Source of the DNA: Globisporangium splendens
Lineage: Eukaryota; Oomycota; Peronosporomycetes; Pythiales; Pythiaceae
Length of the DNA: 64,000 nucleotides
Assembly (NCBI GenBank): GCA_006386115.1
Contig: VFIW01000005.1
Location: 806,001-870,000 of the forward strand
Direction of reading: 5' to 3'
The notes beneath the pieces were generated by a model. The model made no database searches and was not told where the DNA came from. It saw only the letters and a list, made by a program, of their open reading frames with translations. How positions within the stretch are numbered: position 1 is the stretch's first letter; every line of letters begins with the position of its first letter. The position numbers and the translations under genes are program-made. Of the stretch, positions 31,869 to 42,618 are shown one piece after another.

Positions 31869-32794
31869 ATGGGTATGTGCGAGGAGTACAGCGCGCACAG
31901 CGATGCCGCCGACAATCGCATCGAGCAGAAACAGGTCGCACTCGTTGCCGTCGTGCTGCTCTCGGGAATCGTCTATGGTTGGGCTCCACTACTGCTCATG
32001 CTGCAAGAGGAACAGCAATACATCGAGCTCTGCGACCACAACAATGCGCTCGCGCCGCGTAACGATGCAAGCGCTCGCTCAAGCTGCGATGCCCAGGAGA
32101 ACAAGCTCAGCCTCGTGTTCGCCGTCGCGGTGATCGTAATGAATGTCGTTGCCCTGCCTTTAGGCTTCTTCTTGGATTACGCGGATCCGAAGATCGCGGT
32201 TGCAGCTGCAGGTGTTTTGGAAGTCACAAACCTAGTGCTACTCGCGTTTTCTCAGTCGCAGCACTTTGATGTGTTCGTAGTCGCGTACACGGCGATCGCG
32301 GTCGGCGGGATCCTGACGTTGATGGCGTCGTTTCCGACGAGTTTCCTGGTGACAAAGTACCAGACCGTGATTCTCGCCGCAGCAAATTGTCTCTTTGATG
32401 GCAGCAGCGTCGTGTTTCTTGGGTTGTTCTCCAACAAGAACCGCTTTGGCATCTCCAGACAGCACCTCCTGTGCATATTAGCTGCGATCGCTGCTGTCAC
32501 CTATGCGGTGCTCGTCGCCTTGCGGCACGTGAATGAGCATGCACTTGGAGGCAAAGGCGCAAAAAGAGCACGGTTGGGGCCACGATGAACTTGCTCGAGC
32601 ACCCTGCCGTCTTGCTCTCGAACGCGTACTTTGGCGGCGAGTTGTACGTCGTCCAGGACATTTGTCTAGGACTGGGCGTCCTGCTGGTGCCGTTCGCCGC
32701 GTTGTTTTGCCGATGCTTGAAGAAAGAACAGCAGGAGATCCATTTCCCGCACTTCACGACGCAGTCCATGCGCGCATTCACGTTTACAGACTGA
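31869..32794 (+). pseudogene. SLC43-like transporter pseudogene, copy D (truncated)
   Basis: The first 240 codons (31869-32588) are open and match helices 1-6 of copies A and B: YGWAPLLLMLQEEQQYI, CDAQENKLSLVFAVAV, GFFLDYADPKIA, and TYAVLVALRHVNEHAL. The frame then ends at 32588 in unrelated residues. A second fragment in another frame (32585-32794) starts MNLLEHPAVLLSNAYFGGEL and equals only the last helix and tail. Everything between, including the central loop and helices 7-11, is deleted. A six-helix product could in principle be translated, but the break and missing half argue for a pseudogene. Confidence 0.82.
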
Positions 32795-32995
32795 TTATCG
32801 CATCAGGTAGCTCTGCACAAAGGTACATATTCGCAACAGCAACAGAGCTCTCGAGGCATTGAAACCTGGGCTTCAATCCAGTGGCAGTGCGGTGGCGTGA
32901 CGATTTGACCCAAAGGAAGAAAAAAAGTATCTTTCGGAGATCCAAGCGGATCCGAAAGGACGCCAGCTCTTGCGTTGGGACGAGCTCAAATACAA

Positions 32996-34390
32996 ATGGC
33001 TGGACCCAAGTGCAAGTGGATAGGAATGGACGGAGCTGCGGCGGTGCGTTGCCGCGACCAGGAGGTTACCGGTGGGTGTACTGAGGCGAAGCGCATTGCA
33101 CTCGTCGCGGCGGTGCTTCTCTCGGATCTGCTGTTCGCAGGCATCACCTGGGGATGGGCGCCGTTCTTGCTGCTGCTGCAGGACGAACGGCAGTACGTCG
33201 AGTTGTGCGACTTTGACGGCGACGCGCAGCCTACGCGCACGTGTGTCGCCCAAGAGAACCGACTGAACCTGATGTTTGCGGTCACCGTGGCCGTCATGTG
33301 CGGCATGTCGCTCCCCATTGGCATGTTTCTGGATTCTGCTGGACCCAAGATCGTGAGTGCATTTGCCGGCGTCATTGTCGTAGCTGGGTTACTATTGCTC
33401 GCATTCGCAGATTCGCAAAGTTTTGATGTCTTTCATCCAGCGTACGCTATGCTGGGGTTCGGAGGCAGCATGACGCTGCTGTCGTCGTTTCCTGTAAGCT
33501 TCGTGCTCGTCGAGCACCAGACCGCGATCCTCGCGACCGTGAATTGCTTGTTTGATGGCAGCTGCGCTGTCTTCCTCGTGTTGTACGCGATCAAGTCGCA
33601 CTTTGGCGCCACGCGACAGCAACTTCTGTGTGCGCTCGCAGCTATCGCCGTGGTGAATTACGTGGTGCTCGTTGTCATGTGGCACATGAACGAGCGTGGG
33701 CTCCGAGGCTCCGCTGAAACAGATTCTTGCGCCGCCGAGCACGAACCGCTGCATGCGTCGAGCCTTACGACTGCGCGTACCTCGGAGAGCGAACGAAGTT
33801 CAAAGGACACGAGTGGACTGATCGTTGAGGCTACGGTCGTCTCTGTTGACTATGGAAGCACGATAACAGAGGACTCGGAAGATTCGCAGGTTCTGCTGGC
33901 GAATCAAAAGAAACAGAGCTCCGTGCGTGCATCACTCGTGGATATACCGATATGCGAGCAGATCCAATCGCCCGAGTTCACGTACATCGTCGTGTTTGGT
34001 GGCGTACAGATGCTGCGCGCGAGCGTGTACATCGGCACGACCAACATCTTGCTGGAGAACTATGGCGACCGGGTCCACGATTCCGTGTTCACCAAGGTCT
34101 TCAGCGTGATCCTGCCCATGGGATTCGTGTTCGTGCCAGTTGTCGACCACATCGTGCGGCACAGAGGACTCGCGTTCACGCTGTTCCTGACGAATGTGCT
34201 CGGCGCAGTGTACAATCTCGTGGCACTCGTGCGCAACCTGTACGCGCAGTGCGTGACCTCGAACGCGTACTTTGGCGGCGACCTCACCGTCGTGTACGGC
34301 GCCACACTAGCGCTGTGTGGACTGCTGTTCCCGTACACCGAATGGGTGCGGCAGCGCGAGGAAGCCCGCAGCCACAAGCCCATCAGATAA
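32996..34390 (+). CDS. SLC43-like MFS transporter, copy E, with internal deletion
   Basis: An intronless 464-aa frame that follows copies A and B closely (ITWGWAPFLLLLQDERQYVE, CVAQENRLNLMFAV, GMFLDSAGPKI, VYIGTTNILLENYGDRV) until LVRNLYAQCVT. There it jumps directly to SNAYFGGDLTVVYG, skipping about 52 residues that in copy A run from FFVFAGYRAFL to LAEYPAVYI. The jump keeps the frame, so the ORF is open but lacks roughly two transmembrane helices. A loss of two helices keeps tail topology but would probably ruin the transport fold. No splice signals are needed or seen at the junction. It is either a very recent pseudogene or a shortened protein. ATG at 33026 is an alternative start. Confidence 0.75.
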   Translation: MAGPKCKWIGMDGAAAVRCRDQEVTGGCTEAKRIALVAAVLLSDLLFAGITWGWAPFLLLLQDERQYVELCDFDGDAQPTRTCVAQENRLNLMFAVTVAVMCGMSLPIGMFLDSAGPKIVSAFAGVIVVAGLLLLAFADSQSFDVFHPAYAMLGFGGSMTLLSSFPVSFVLVEHQTAILATVNCLFDGSCAVFLVLYAIKSHFGATRQQLLCALAAIAVVNYVVLVVMWHMNERGLRGSAETDSCAAEHEPLHASSLTTARTSESERSSKDTSGLIVEATVVSVDYGSTITEDSEDSQVLLANQKKQSSVRASLVDIPICEQIQSPEFTYIVVFGGVQMLRASVYIGTTNILLENYGDRVHDSVFTKVFSVILPMGFVFVPVVDHIVRHRGLAFTLFLTNVLGAVYNLVALVRNLYAQCVTSNAYFGGDLTVVYGATLALCGLLFPYTEWVRQREEARSHKPIR

Positions 34391-34657
34391 GTGGCTGAGG
34401 TGATCGGCTGCAGCCGTACTTAGTGAGAAGTGTACCCATTTGCATTCGTAAAGTTGGCTTTTTTTTTTGCCTTCGACAAAGTGGTTATCCCGAATCCCTC
34501 GTATAATACTCTCTCATACTTTATATTCGGGAGATCCCCTCGCTCATCTGTTCTCCACCAGTTATTGTAGGGGTCTTCCATCTCTCCCCATTCTGCCGCG
34601 TGCACCTCCACCACAGACTTTTTGCGAGCCCCAAGCCACACTAGCAGCAGGAGAAAG
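34391..34657. promoter_or_regulatory. eIF3c upstream region with initiator-like element
   Basis: The stretch CCATCTCTCCCCATTCTG at about 34578-34595, some 63 nt before the ATG, resembles the oomycete initiator plus flanking element (TCA-T-YY, then CAWTTT). No ORF or repeat of note is seen. Confidence 0.35.
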
Positions 34658-37600
34658 ATGGCGAGTCGTTTCTGGGCCGGCGGGTCCTCGTCGGAGGAAG
34701 AGAGCGATCGCTCGAGCGATTCGGAGATCGAGACGTCGCAGCAGCAGCAGCAGCGCGCGGCGTCGCGATGGGCCGTGCAGTCGGACTCGGACTCGGAGGA
34801 AGAAGTGCGCGTGGTGAAGAGCAACAAGGACAAGGCGCTCGAGAACATCGAGAAGGCGTGCACGGCGATCAAGAACCACATCAAGATCAATGACTGGACC
34901 AAGATTCTGAGCGAGTTCGACGCGCTCGAGAAGCACCTCGTCAAGAACAAGACGATCCTCAGCGCGCAGGGCAACCCGAAGTTCTACATCCGTGCCATGG
35001 TCGCGTTGGAGGATTTCTTGAACGAAAAGGTCAAGAACAAGGCTGACCAGAAGAAGATGAGCAAGGAGAACAGCAAGGCGCTCATCCGTATGAAGGGCAA
35101 GATCAAGAAACACTTTGAGGGCATCCAGTCGGAGATCGACGCGTTCCGCGCCAACCCGGAGAGCAGCAGCGAGGAGGAATCCGAATCCGAAGAGGAAAGC
35201 AGCGAAGAAGAGAGCAGTGACGAAGAGTCCGAAGAGGAGTCTGAAGAGGAATCTGAAAAGTCCGAGTCGGAAGAAGAAGCTTCGGTCGACGATGAGGCGT
35301 CCGATGACGCCTCAGACGATGACTCGGATGAGGACTCGTGGCCAAGCGAGTCGGAATCGTCGTCGGATTCCTCGGACGATGACAACGGAGAGCTCAAGGG
35401 TCGTGCCAAGTGGTTGAAGCAAACGCCAGCCACGGTCACCAAGGTCAAGGGTCCAAAGGTGCCAAAGGCGGCTCGTGACAAGGTGCGCCGTGCGTCCGTG
35501 GACTTGCAAGCCAAGCCAGTGGAAGAAGAACTCAAATTGTCGGTGAGCCAATTCGACCGCCGCATCAAGGAAGTCGTGGCCATGCGTGGTAAGAAGGGTA
35601 CCGAGTTGTCGGAACAGCTCAGCATGCTGCGCAAGCTTGCGAACTACGCGCGCCGTCTCGGCCCAGCGCGTCAACTTGTGGCGACCATGTACTTGTTGGG
35701 CACGGAGATGTTCGACTCGTCGTCCAAGATTGACCGCGTCATGTCGGCTCGTCAATGGAAGTCTGCGCACAGCGACTTGACGGCGATCTTGAAGATCTTG
35801 GAGAAGAACCCAGGTTTTAGTCTTGCGCCATTGACGTCGGAAGACCAAGCCGACATCTTGCAAGCTGGTCGTGACGCCGCTTCACTCGACAAGGAGGAAG
35901 ATGATTCGACCTACGTCGACACGTTGCCAAAGGCTGGTGAGAAGGGCAAGATTAAGGTCTCGGGCGATTTGGCGTCGTTCGTCGAACGTCTCTCGGATGA
36001 GTACACCAAGGCTTTGCAGCAGACAGATCCTCACACGAGCGAGTACATTGGTCGTCTCTTCGACGAGGGTTTGCTCATTGAGGTCGCTCACCGCGTGCAG
36101 AACTATTACGAGCGCAAGAACGATACCAGCCGCGCGTCGACAGTCGCGTTGATCCGTGCCGAGCTCATCTACTACAAGCACGAATCCATCGCCAACGCTT
36201 TGCACGAATCTCAGACCAAGCGTGCCATGTACGGCGACCCAGTGCACTTGCACCCAGCGTGCAACGGATCTGCTGCCAAGAAGGTCCCAATCGCGTCGTT
36301 CGATGCGTCGAGCGTTCACCCAGCGTCGATCTTGGGCCAGCCGACGGTGGATGTCCCAGCGCTCGACACTGAGAAGGAACTCCGTGAAGTGTGCATGTTC
36401 GTGTTCAAGCACGCTGACATCCGTGCCAAGACGCGCGCGATGCTCTGTCGCATCTACCACCACGCGCTCCACGACCGCTTCCACGAAGCTCGTGACTTGC
36501 TGTTGATGTCGCACATCCAGGACAACATCACGGACGCCGATATCGCGACGCAGATCTTGTTCAACCGCATGATGGCGCAACTTGGTCTTGCTGCGTTCCG
36601 CTCGGGACTCATCTGGGAAGCCCACGCGTGCTTGTCGGAGATCTGCACGGGCTCTCGCACCAAGGAGCTTCTTGCGCAGGGTATGCAGTCGTTCCGTTTC
36701 CAAGAGCGTGATTTGGAGCAGGAGCGCTTGGAACGTCGTCGCCAAGTGCCATACCACATGCACATCAACTTGGACTTGCTCGAAACGTGCCACTTGGTGA
36801 GCGCGATGCTGTTGGAAGTGCCAAACATGGTCAACTCGCGCGTCTCGGAGCGCAAGCGCATGGTATCCAAGGCGTTCCGCAAGTTGTTGGAGTTCCACGA
36901 GCGCCTCGTGTTTGAAGGTCCACCAGAGAACCCACGTGACCACGTCGTCGCGGCTGCGAAGCTTCTCGCGCAGGGCTCGTGGAAGAAGAGCACGGAGCTC
37001 TTGTTGAGCCTGTCGGTGTGGGACTTGGTGCCAGGCGCCAACGCCAGCCAACGCGTGAAGGAGATGGTGCAGCACAAGCTTCAGGTCGAAGCCCTGCGTA
37101 CGTACCTGTTGGCTTTCAGCGAAGAGTACGACTCTGTGAGCTTGGAGCGTCTGACTGAGATGTTCGAACTCGATGAAAAGACCGTGCACAGCGTCGTGTC
37201 GAAGATGATGATCAACGAAGAGTTGCAGGGTGCGTGGGACCAATCGTCGCAATCGATTGTGTTGCACAAGAACGAGCGCTCGAACTTGCAGAACCTCGCG
37301 TTGCAGTACTCGGAGAAGCTTGCGCAGATTGTCGAGAACAACGAGCGCATGATGGACTTGCGCACGGGGACGTCGAAGGACGACTGGAGCAGCCGTCGTG
37401 GCGATGGCGGTCGCCGCAACCAATCGGGCGTCGATGGCCGTGGACCTCGCACCCAGGGCGGTGGCGACCGCAGCCGCTCGCAGAACCAGGGAGCTCGTGG
37501 CAGCTTCCGTCCACACGGTGGCCGTGGAGGCGGTGGTCGCGGCGGTGGTCGTGGTGGTGGTCGTGGCGGAGGCCGTGGTGGCGACAGACAACAACGTTAG
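34658..37600 (+). CDS. EIF3C: Translation initiation factor eIF3 subunit c
   Basis: A single-exon 980-aa protein starting MASRFWAGGSSSEEESDRSS, the typical eIF3c N-terminus (MSRFF.GSSSEEES) that binds eIF1 and eIF5. Residues ~165-260 are a long Glu/Ser/Asp-rich stretch. The middle is helical, and the PCI/winged-helix module lies near 640-880 (for example LLAFSEEYDSVSLERLTEMF and VVSKMMINEELQGAWDQSS). The tail is an RGG box (GGRGGGGRGGGRGGG). eIF3c is a core subunit joining eIF3 to the 40S ribosome. Codon use shifts to TTG, CCA and GTC in the 3' two thirds compared with GC-rich neighbours. No intron is needed. Confidence 0.96.
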   Translation: MASRFWAGGSSSEEESDRSSDSEIETSQQQQQRAASRWAVQSDSDSEEEVRVVKSNKDKALENIEKACTAIKNHIKINDWTKILSEFDALEKHLVKNKTILSAQGNPKFYIRAMVALEDFLNEKVKNKADQKKMSKENSKALIRMKGKIKKHFEGIQSEIDAFRANPESSSEEESESEEESSEEESSDEESEEESEEESEKSESEEEASVDDEASDDASDDDSDEDSWPSESESSSDSSDDDNGELKGRAKWLKQTPATVTKVKGPKVPKAARDKVRRASVDLQAKPVEEELKLSVSQFDRRIKEVVAMRGKKGTELSEQLSMLRKLANYARRLGPARQLVATMYLLGTEMFDSSSKIDRVMSARQWKSAHSDLTAILKILEKNPGFSLAPLTSEDQADILQAGRDAASLDKEEDDSTYVDTLPKAGEKGKIKVSGDLASFVERLSDEYTKALQQTDPHTSEYIGRLFDEGLLIEVAHRVQNYYERKNDTSRASTVALIRAELIYYKHESIANALHESQTKRAMYGDPVHLHPACNGSAAKKVPIASFDASSVHPASILGQPTVDVPALDTEKELREVCMFVFKHADIRAKTRAMLCRIYHHALHDRFHEARDLLLMSHIQDNITDADIATQILFNRMMAQLGLAAFRSGLIWEAHACLSEICTGSRTKELLAQGMQSFRFQERDLEQERLERRRQVPYHMHINLDLLETCHLVSAMLLEVPNMVNSRVSERKRMVSKAFRKLLEFHERLVFEGPPENPRDHVVAAAKLLAQGSWKKSTELLLSLSVWDLVPGANASQRVKEMVQHKLQVEALRTYLLAFSEEYDSVSLERLTEMFELDEKTVHSVVSKMMINEELQGAWDQSSQSIVLHKNERSNLQNLALQYSEKLAQIVENNERMMDLRTGTSKDDWSSRRGDGGRRNQSGVDGRGPRTQGGGDRSRSQNQGARGSFRPHGGRGGGGRGGGRGGGRGGGRGGDRQQR

Positions 37601-38026
37601 AAGTTAGTCCCGTTGGAGTAGCCTGGATGTAGTGAGCTTCGTGTTGTCTCGACCGGCCTGCGTTTGATGAGGCGTGCCTCGCCCAGTTCAAAAAAGAAAA
37701 GAGCTCAAGTCTCAATTATATAAAGCCTCTGTTTTGATAGTTTTGATTTTGAGACGGACTTACTTTGACGCTTGCTTCCACGTTGCTTCTTTGTGTGTCG
37801 TTGATGCAAAAGCACGTTTTGGGGATCTTTGGGCTCTTGTCAGTTTGGAGGTTATTGTTTATTTATCTTTTGTGTATTACGATACCAGTGTTGCCCTTGT
37901 TTTTATAGTCTTTGCACTATGATAACATCGACTCGCCCATGCGGCTGCAGCATCTCGCCTAGCTGCGAGGCGAGTACAAACAAATAGACGCAAACGAAAT
38001 AATGACACAATTCAAACGCTTACATC
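37601..38026. other. Intergenic region between convergent eIF3c and Alba genes
   Basis: AT-rich 426-bp region with the two 3' flanks. No further feature supported. Confidence 0.5.
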
Positions 38027-39186
38027 TCATTCGGCGACAGCCACAGCGGGAGCAGCCTCCTCCGCTCCTTCACCACGCCCGCGACCTCGACCGCGTCCAC
38101 GACCTCGCCCACGGCCACGTCCTCTACCTCGGCTGCTGGATCTACTATTTTCACGAGCTGCACCATCGCCATCTTCTGCAGTGCCACTCTTCTTTGCGTC
38201 CGTGTCATCTCCCTTGCTACTTGCTCCAGTGTCTGGTGCTGCATTTTCGTCATTATTCTTTCGTGGCTTGCGAGAGCGCGCTGGCTTCTTCGTCGTACCA
38301 TCTACCTCTGGAGTAGATGACGATGCAGGCTTCGCTACCTCGGGGTTCCCATCTTCAGCAGACGTATCTTCACGTGGCTTTCTACCTGCACCTCGTCCGC
38401 CAGTACGTCCACCGCGACCTCTGCTACGCTTACTATCACCTCGGGTTGGCTTCTCTTCCTTTCCAGAGGACTCTTCATTTTCGGGAGTCGTTTCTACTTC
38501 ATTTGCGCGGTCCTTGGCATTCTCCTGGTCCTCTTCGCCATCGCCTTCTCCCGCTGCCGCATTAACTTTGCTCTTTTTCGTCGTTTTCTGCTTCGCTGCC
38601 TTTTTGAACGGTTTTCGTGGCTCATCAAATGGTCCAGACGCCGACACCAACTCCACTGGAATCGGCTGTTGGTACCCTGGGTCGTTTTTATTCAACTCAT
38701 CCAATGACAACTGAATCGAAATACTCGGGATGTGACGCTTCTGCTCAATGCGGTCCAGTCCTTCTTCCAACGGCTCGTACACGTCAACCGTCTCAATCGA
38801 CGAGATCTGCGTGATCTGATGCAGATTCTCCACGCGATGCTTCAAAATCTCGGCAACTGTCACAGCCTTACTGATCGCATTGCCCATGGCCTTGAGCACC
38901 ACACTGCGCTCACTGCCCTACACCATCGCCAAACAAACAAAACACGGTGTATATACCGCGACGTCATAAGCACACCTTCACCCTTTCAGCTGCCTTTCAC
39001 AGATGGCCATGCAGCATTTAAATTGCATATTCAGGTAGAAGGTGGTGCTGGCCGTACCGCAAAGAGCCCATTCGCGTAGGAGATGTAGCTGCGCACTTTG
39101 CCCTGCTGCGTGATGCGGATCTCGTTCGCCTGCACAGGCGCCTCGTCCTGCGTCTTGGGCTTCTCCACGCGGCGGTATTTGTCCAT
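38027..39186 (-). CDS. Alba-domain nucleic-acid-binding protein with RGG tail
   Basis: Two exons (39186-39058 and 38917-38027) give 339 aa. Residues 1 to ~125 are an Alba domain of the eukaryotic Rpp25/Mdp2-like type: MDKYRRVEKPK, NEIRITQQGKVRSYISYAN, then VVLKAMGNAISKAVTVAEIL and DVYEPLEEGLDRIEQKRHIP, very close to plant Alba proteins. The rest is a low-complexity tail rich in Lys/Glu/Ser ending in RGRGRGRGRGRGRG and a short acidic end. Such proteins bind RNA and sometimes DNA:RNA hybrids, acting in mRNA storage or translation; in Plasmodium and trypanosomes they regulate life-cycle stages. The intron falls inside the Alba fold, so the junction is fixed by homology. Confidence 0.92.
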
Positions 39187-39387
39187 GCTGACGCTCTCTA
39201 TCGAAGCGCTTCCTTTCTCTTGCTCTTGGCTTCAAATGCGGAATGGAGAAAAAGGAAAAGCACCCACATCAACTTTACAAAGAAGTTTACAAAGAAGATC
39301 TGCATCAAAAGTAACGCTATAAAGTGTCATTCCACCAAAAAAAGACGAGAACTTCTAGATTTCGACTTCATATCGTTACTTTAGAAG

Positions 39388-40251
39388 TCAATGCTGGTGT
39401 GGTCCACATTGCTGTTGAGACCGGAAAAATACTGCTGCTGCGACCTTTCGCAATGGCGACTTGGACTTGGGCGGCGACGTTGAAGCTGATGACGATGGTG
39501 ACGCTGCTGGCGACGTGTCTACAGCAATCGCTGTGCTACTACCAGCAGTAGTAGCAGCACTGGGACTTCCAAGCGTAGGAGACGGGGACGAGAGCGTCGA
39601 CTCCATGTCCTGTGCCTTGGACGGCGACCCCGACTGCGCGGCCGTGCTCTCGATCGTCTTCTGCAGAAACAGTGACAGCCGCTCGAGCTTGACGTCGGTC
39701 TCCTGCTTGCCTCTCATCGCCGCGTTGTACTCCTGCTGCAGTTTGACGCTCGCGGTTCGGCTCTTGTGGAGAATCGCGTGGAGCTGCACGAGTTCTTGGT
39801 GCAGTTTCTTTTCTTCGCTCGTGATGTACACTTTTTCATCTAGTGAGTTGTATGGAGAACGGTCGTGGTTTAGCACGCAGCACCGTTATAAAAGCATGCG
39901 CCGGCAATTGTACTTACTCTTTGTGTTCTGCATCTTCTGTCTGGCATCCCGCAATGCCTTTTGCTGCATGCGCACCGCACGTTCGTATCCTCCGACCTCC
40001 ATCAGTTTCTTCTCGGCGCGCAGTTTTTCCACGATTGCAGCTTCTTCAGATCGTTTCAGGAGCTCTTCGTCAAACTCGAGCTCTTCGATGCGCACTTTGA
40101 GCGTACACGCGCCGATCGTGAGGTTCTCCGACTCATTGAGCGCCGCTGCGATATCCCGATGCTGCGCCTGCAGTTGCTGCTCAAAGTCGTGGATGTCGTC
40201 GCGGATGCTTTCAATGTGCAGATGGTGCTGGTTCCTTTCTGCCATGTCCAT
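39388..40251 (-). CDS. Coiled-coil protein of unknown function
   Basis: Two exons (40251-39918 and 39839-39388, GTAAGT donor) give 261 aa with correct phase. Residues ~10-190 are almost entirely charged alpha-helix with heptad-like spacing (ESIRDDIHDFEQQLQAQHRD, later EEKKLHQELVQLHAILHKS), interrupted by a non-helical NLTIGACTLKVRIEELEF patch. The C-terminal ~70 residues are Ser/Pro/Ala low-complexity ending with a basic segment. It may be a structural or ciliary coiled-coil protein, but I recognise no family. The first in-frame ATG is at 40251. Confidence 0.7.
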
Positions 40252-40774
40252 AGCTACTGATCTCCGCGCTCGCAATGTGGACCAGGGTACTCAATGGCGC
40301 ACTCCATACACATTGCAGGCGACGTGTATTCATAGCCGATGAGTTGCTATTTCGATCTACAGTCGTAACCAGAGCAACCAGGTTCAAGGTGTTCATGCTG
40401 CATAGGGTACTGCGACAGGGAGTTACACTTTGATTGCGCATTGCGTCTGCGAAAGGCGTCGAACTGAAACGTATCCTTCAATGCTATTCGCAATCCACCC
40501 CTGGGATGCAACGGTTCGTGCAAATTGAAACCACCAAACCAGAAAGCGCAACGCACCTTTTCTCAGAAGCGACTTGTACGGTCTTTGGGTGGATGGCGTG
40601 AATGAGCGGGCCGTGCTGGTGGTGCAGTCCTTTCTCGTCGCTTGAACGAGGCACGAGCGCTGCACTGCAGTTCGTGAGCTCAGTTCGCAATTTTCTTGCG
40701 ACAGCGGAGACCCTCCAGACGGCCACCCCCAGCGCTCCCATCCCAGACGACGACCCACTCTTCCTGCATCCACC
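40252..40774. promoter_or_regulatory. Divergent intergenic region, coiled-coil gene / cathepsin
   Basis: A 523-bp region between divergent starts. ORFs through it (for example on the minus strand at 40484-40741) show no domain and look like chance frames. No repeat seen. Confidence 0.4.
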
Positions 40775-42121
40775 ATGTTCCAGAAGGTCGCTGTGACTGC
40801 GCTGGTCGCGTTGTTGGCCCTCGCTTCACCTGCGGATGCCGATCTTGGGTGCCGGTGCAAACGCACGATGGAAGGACGCGAGCATTTGCATCCGAAAGTG
40901 CGCGAGCTCCCTGCGCTGACGCTCAGTGAACGGAAAGAGCTCGACGAGAAATACCCCAAGCACTTTGACTGGTGCGAAGAAGGCTACTGCGTGCCATCGT
41001 GGAACCAGCACATCCCGCAGTACTGCGGGTCGTGCTACGCCCATGGCGCGATGTCCAGTGCGCAAGACCGGATCAAGATCATGAACAAGAAGCGCCACTT
41101 CAAGGGCGCCGATGTGATGCTTGGCCGACAAAGTTTCCTCAATTGCGCTCCTGGACATGGCATTTCTGCCGGTTGCGACGGAGGTGAAGCCAAGGATGTG
41201 TACGAGTTTATGGAGAAGTACGGTCTCCCTGATGAATCGTGCTTGCCGTACAATGCGACGGACCACACCAAGTTCAAGGACACGAACGGCACTTGCCCTC
41301 CACACGGCTACTGCATGAAGTAAGTGATACTGTGATGGTGGTGATATAGCTCTTGAAAATCTGGGCTTACGCTTTATGAACTTTGTTGTGATTTTTGTAG
41401 CTGCATGTACACTCCTGAGAGCCCGACGCAGGCGAGCTGCTTCCCTGTCACCAAGATGGTGCGCTACCGAGCGAAGCGCTATGGCCATATCTCGGGAGAA
41501 CTTGCGATGATCAAGGAGCTCGCGAACGGTCCGATCACATGCGGCATTGCCTGCAGCGACGGGTTCACGTACGACTACAAGGCTGGCATTTATGAAGACA
41601 AGACTGGCTTCATGGACATTGACCATGACGTTGAAGTCGTCGGCTGGGGCGAGGAAGATGGCGTCAAGTATTGGCACGTGCGCAACTCGTGGGGCACGTA
41701 CTGGGGCATGAATGGCTTCTTCAAGATTGTTCGTGGCATCAACAACCTCGGAATTGAAGCCGACTGCGCGTTCGTGGAGCCTGATATCAGCGAAGAAGAG
41801 CTCGTGTGGGAGGAAAACCCGGTGTATGGCGGTTCGATCTTTGGTATCGTCCCATTCAAAGACCCTGCGAAGGATCATCCGATTGAAGACACACAGGATG
41901 TTACACGCAAGGACGATGACGAGTCCGCGATTGAGAAGAACACGATTGCTGCCATGCGGGCTCCTGACACAATCACGATGCAAGAGTCAGCAACTGACGA
42001 CAGCTTCGTTGCTGCGCATGCCTTGTCCTTCTTTTTCGCTGGTTCCGTGTGCACCGCGCTTGCTGCCTTTGTGGTCCTGAAGACACAAGTGCGCCGATAC
42101 GTGTATCGCTCAATTGAGTAG
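40775..42121 (+). CDS. Cathepsin X/Z-like cysteine protease, membrane-anchored
   Basis: Two exons (40775-41319, 41401-42121) give 421 aa. A signal peptide (MFQKVAVTALVALLALASPA) is followed by only ~40 residues before the mature-type domain starting FDWCEEG. The active-site region NQHIPQYCGSCYAHGAM has the HIP mini-loop insertion that marks cathepsin X among papain-family (C1A) enzymes; the catalytic histidine is in IDHDVEVVGWG and the asparagine in VRNSWGTYWG. Cathepsin X is a carboxypeptidase. Unlike animal cathepsin X, this protein has ~110 extra C-terminal residues: an acidic linker and a hydrophobic helix near the end (HALSFFFAGSVCTALAAFVV) followed by a short basic tail, as in a membrane anchor. 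Confidence 0.92.
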
Positions 42122-42618
42122 AGAGATTCGACGAGGAAAGTGATGGGTCTGATCAGAAATCGATCGCGTTCGCGCTGCTTCTGTGTGTGTTTGCATTTCC
42201 CAGGCATATGACAAAGAGGATCCGCCATTCATATGAAAGCAAGGAGCAGGTATAAAGAAAAATATGCAGCGTCTGCCGAAATTTGCAACTGTGCAAATGT
42301 GACGTTCTCGTTCTTCGAGGTACTTTTGGCATGCATTCTGTCAGACGTCAACATTTTCGGAATGATGGTAATTTTGATTACTGCCGTTTTCAAGTCAATC
42401 ACAGCCAATAGAATTGCGTCAAGTTGCACTTTTAGCCAATCCAATTGATTTGGAGCTGTTGGTTTACAGTTCTGAGAGGTGCATCACGACGGTGGAATTC
42501 TTGAGGGTGAGCCCTCCGAGATGGCTCCAGAAGGAACTCGACAATTCGCACGCAGCGGAGCGTCATAACGCATTTGGAAGATAGCTTCGCACACACACAT
42601 CACGCCCAAAGAGCAGCC
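42122..42618. promoter_or_regulatory. Upstream region of alpha/beta hydrolase 1 with CCAAT boxes
   Basis: A 497-bp region. CCAAT-type motifs occur at about 42402, 42436 and 42441. The stretch GCGTCATAACGCATTTGG at about 42562-42579 resembles the oomycete initiator (TCA, then CATTT) roughly 55 nt before the ATG. Confidence 0.4.

Noticed and set aside
31869..32794. Intron joining the two parts of transporter copy D
   Set aside because: The missing region is about half the protein, and no donor/acceptor pair restores it; a deletion explains it better.
34250..34270. Intron at the jump in transporter copy E
   Set aside because: The missing residues are absent from the DNA, not spliced out, so it is a deletion.
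35882..37594. Minus-strand ORF of 570 codons opposite eIF3c
   Set aside because: Long only because of the codon bias of eIF3c on the other strand; no recognisable domain.
40826..41983. Minus-strand ORF of 385 codons opposite the cathepsin gene
   Set aside because: Runs through the cathepsin intron and both exons as a shadow; no family similarity.
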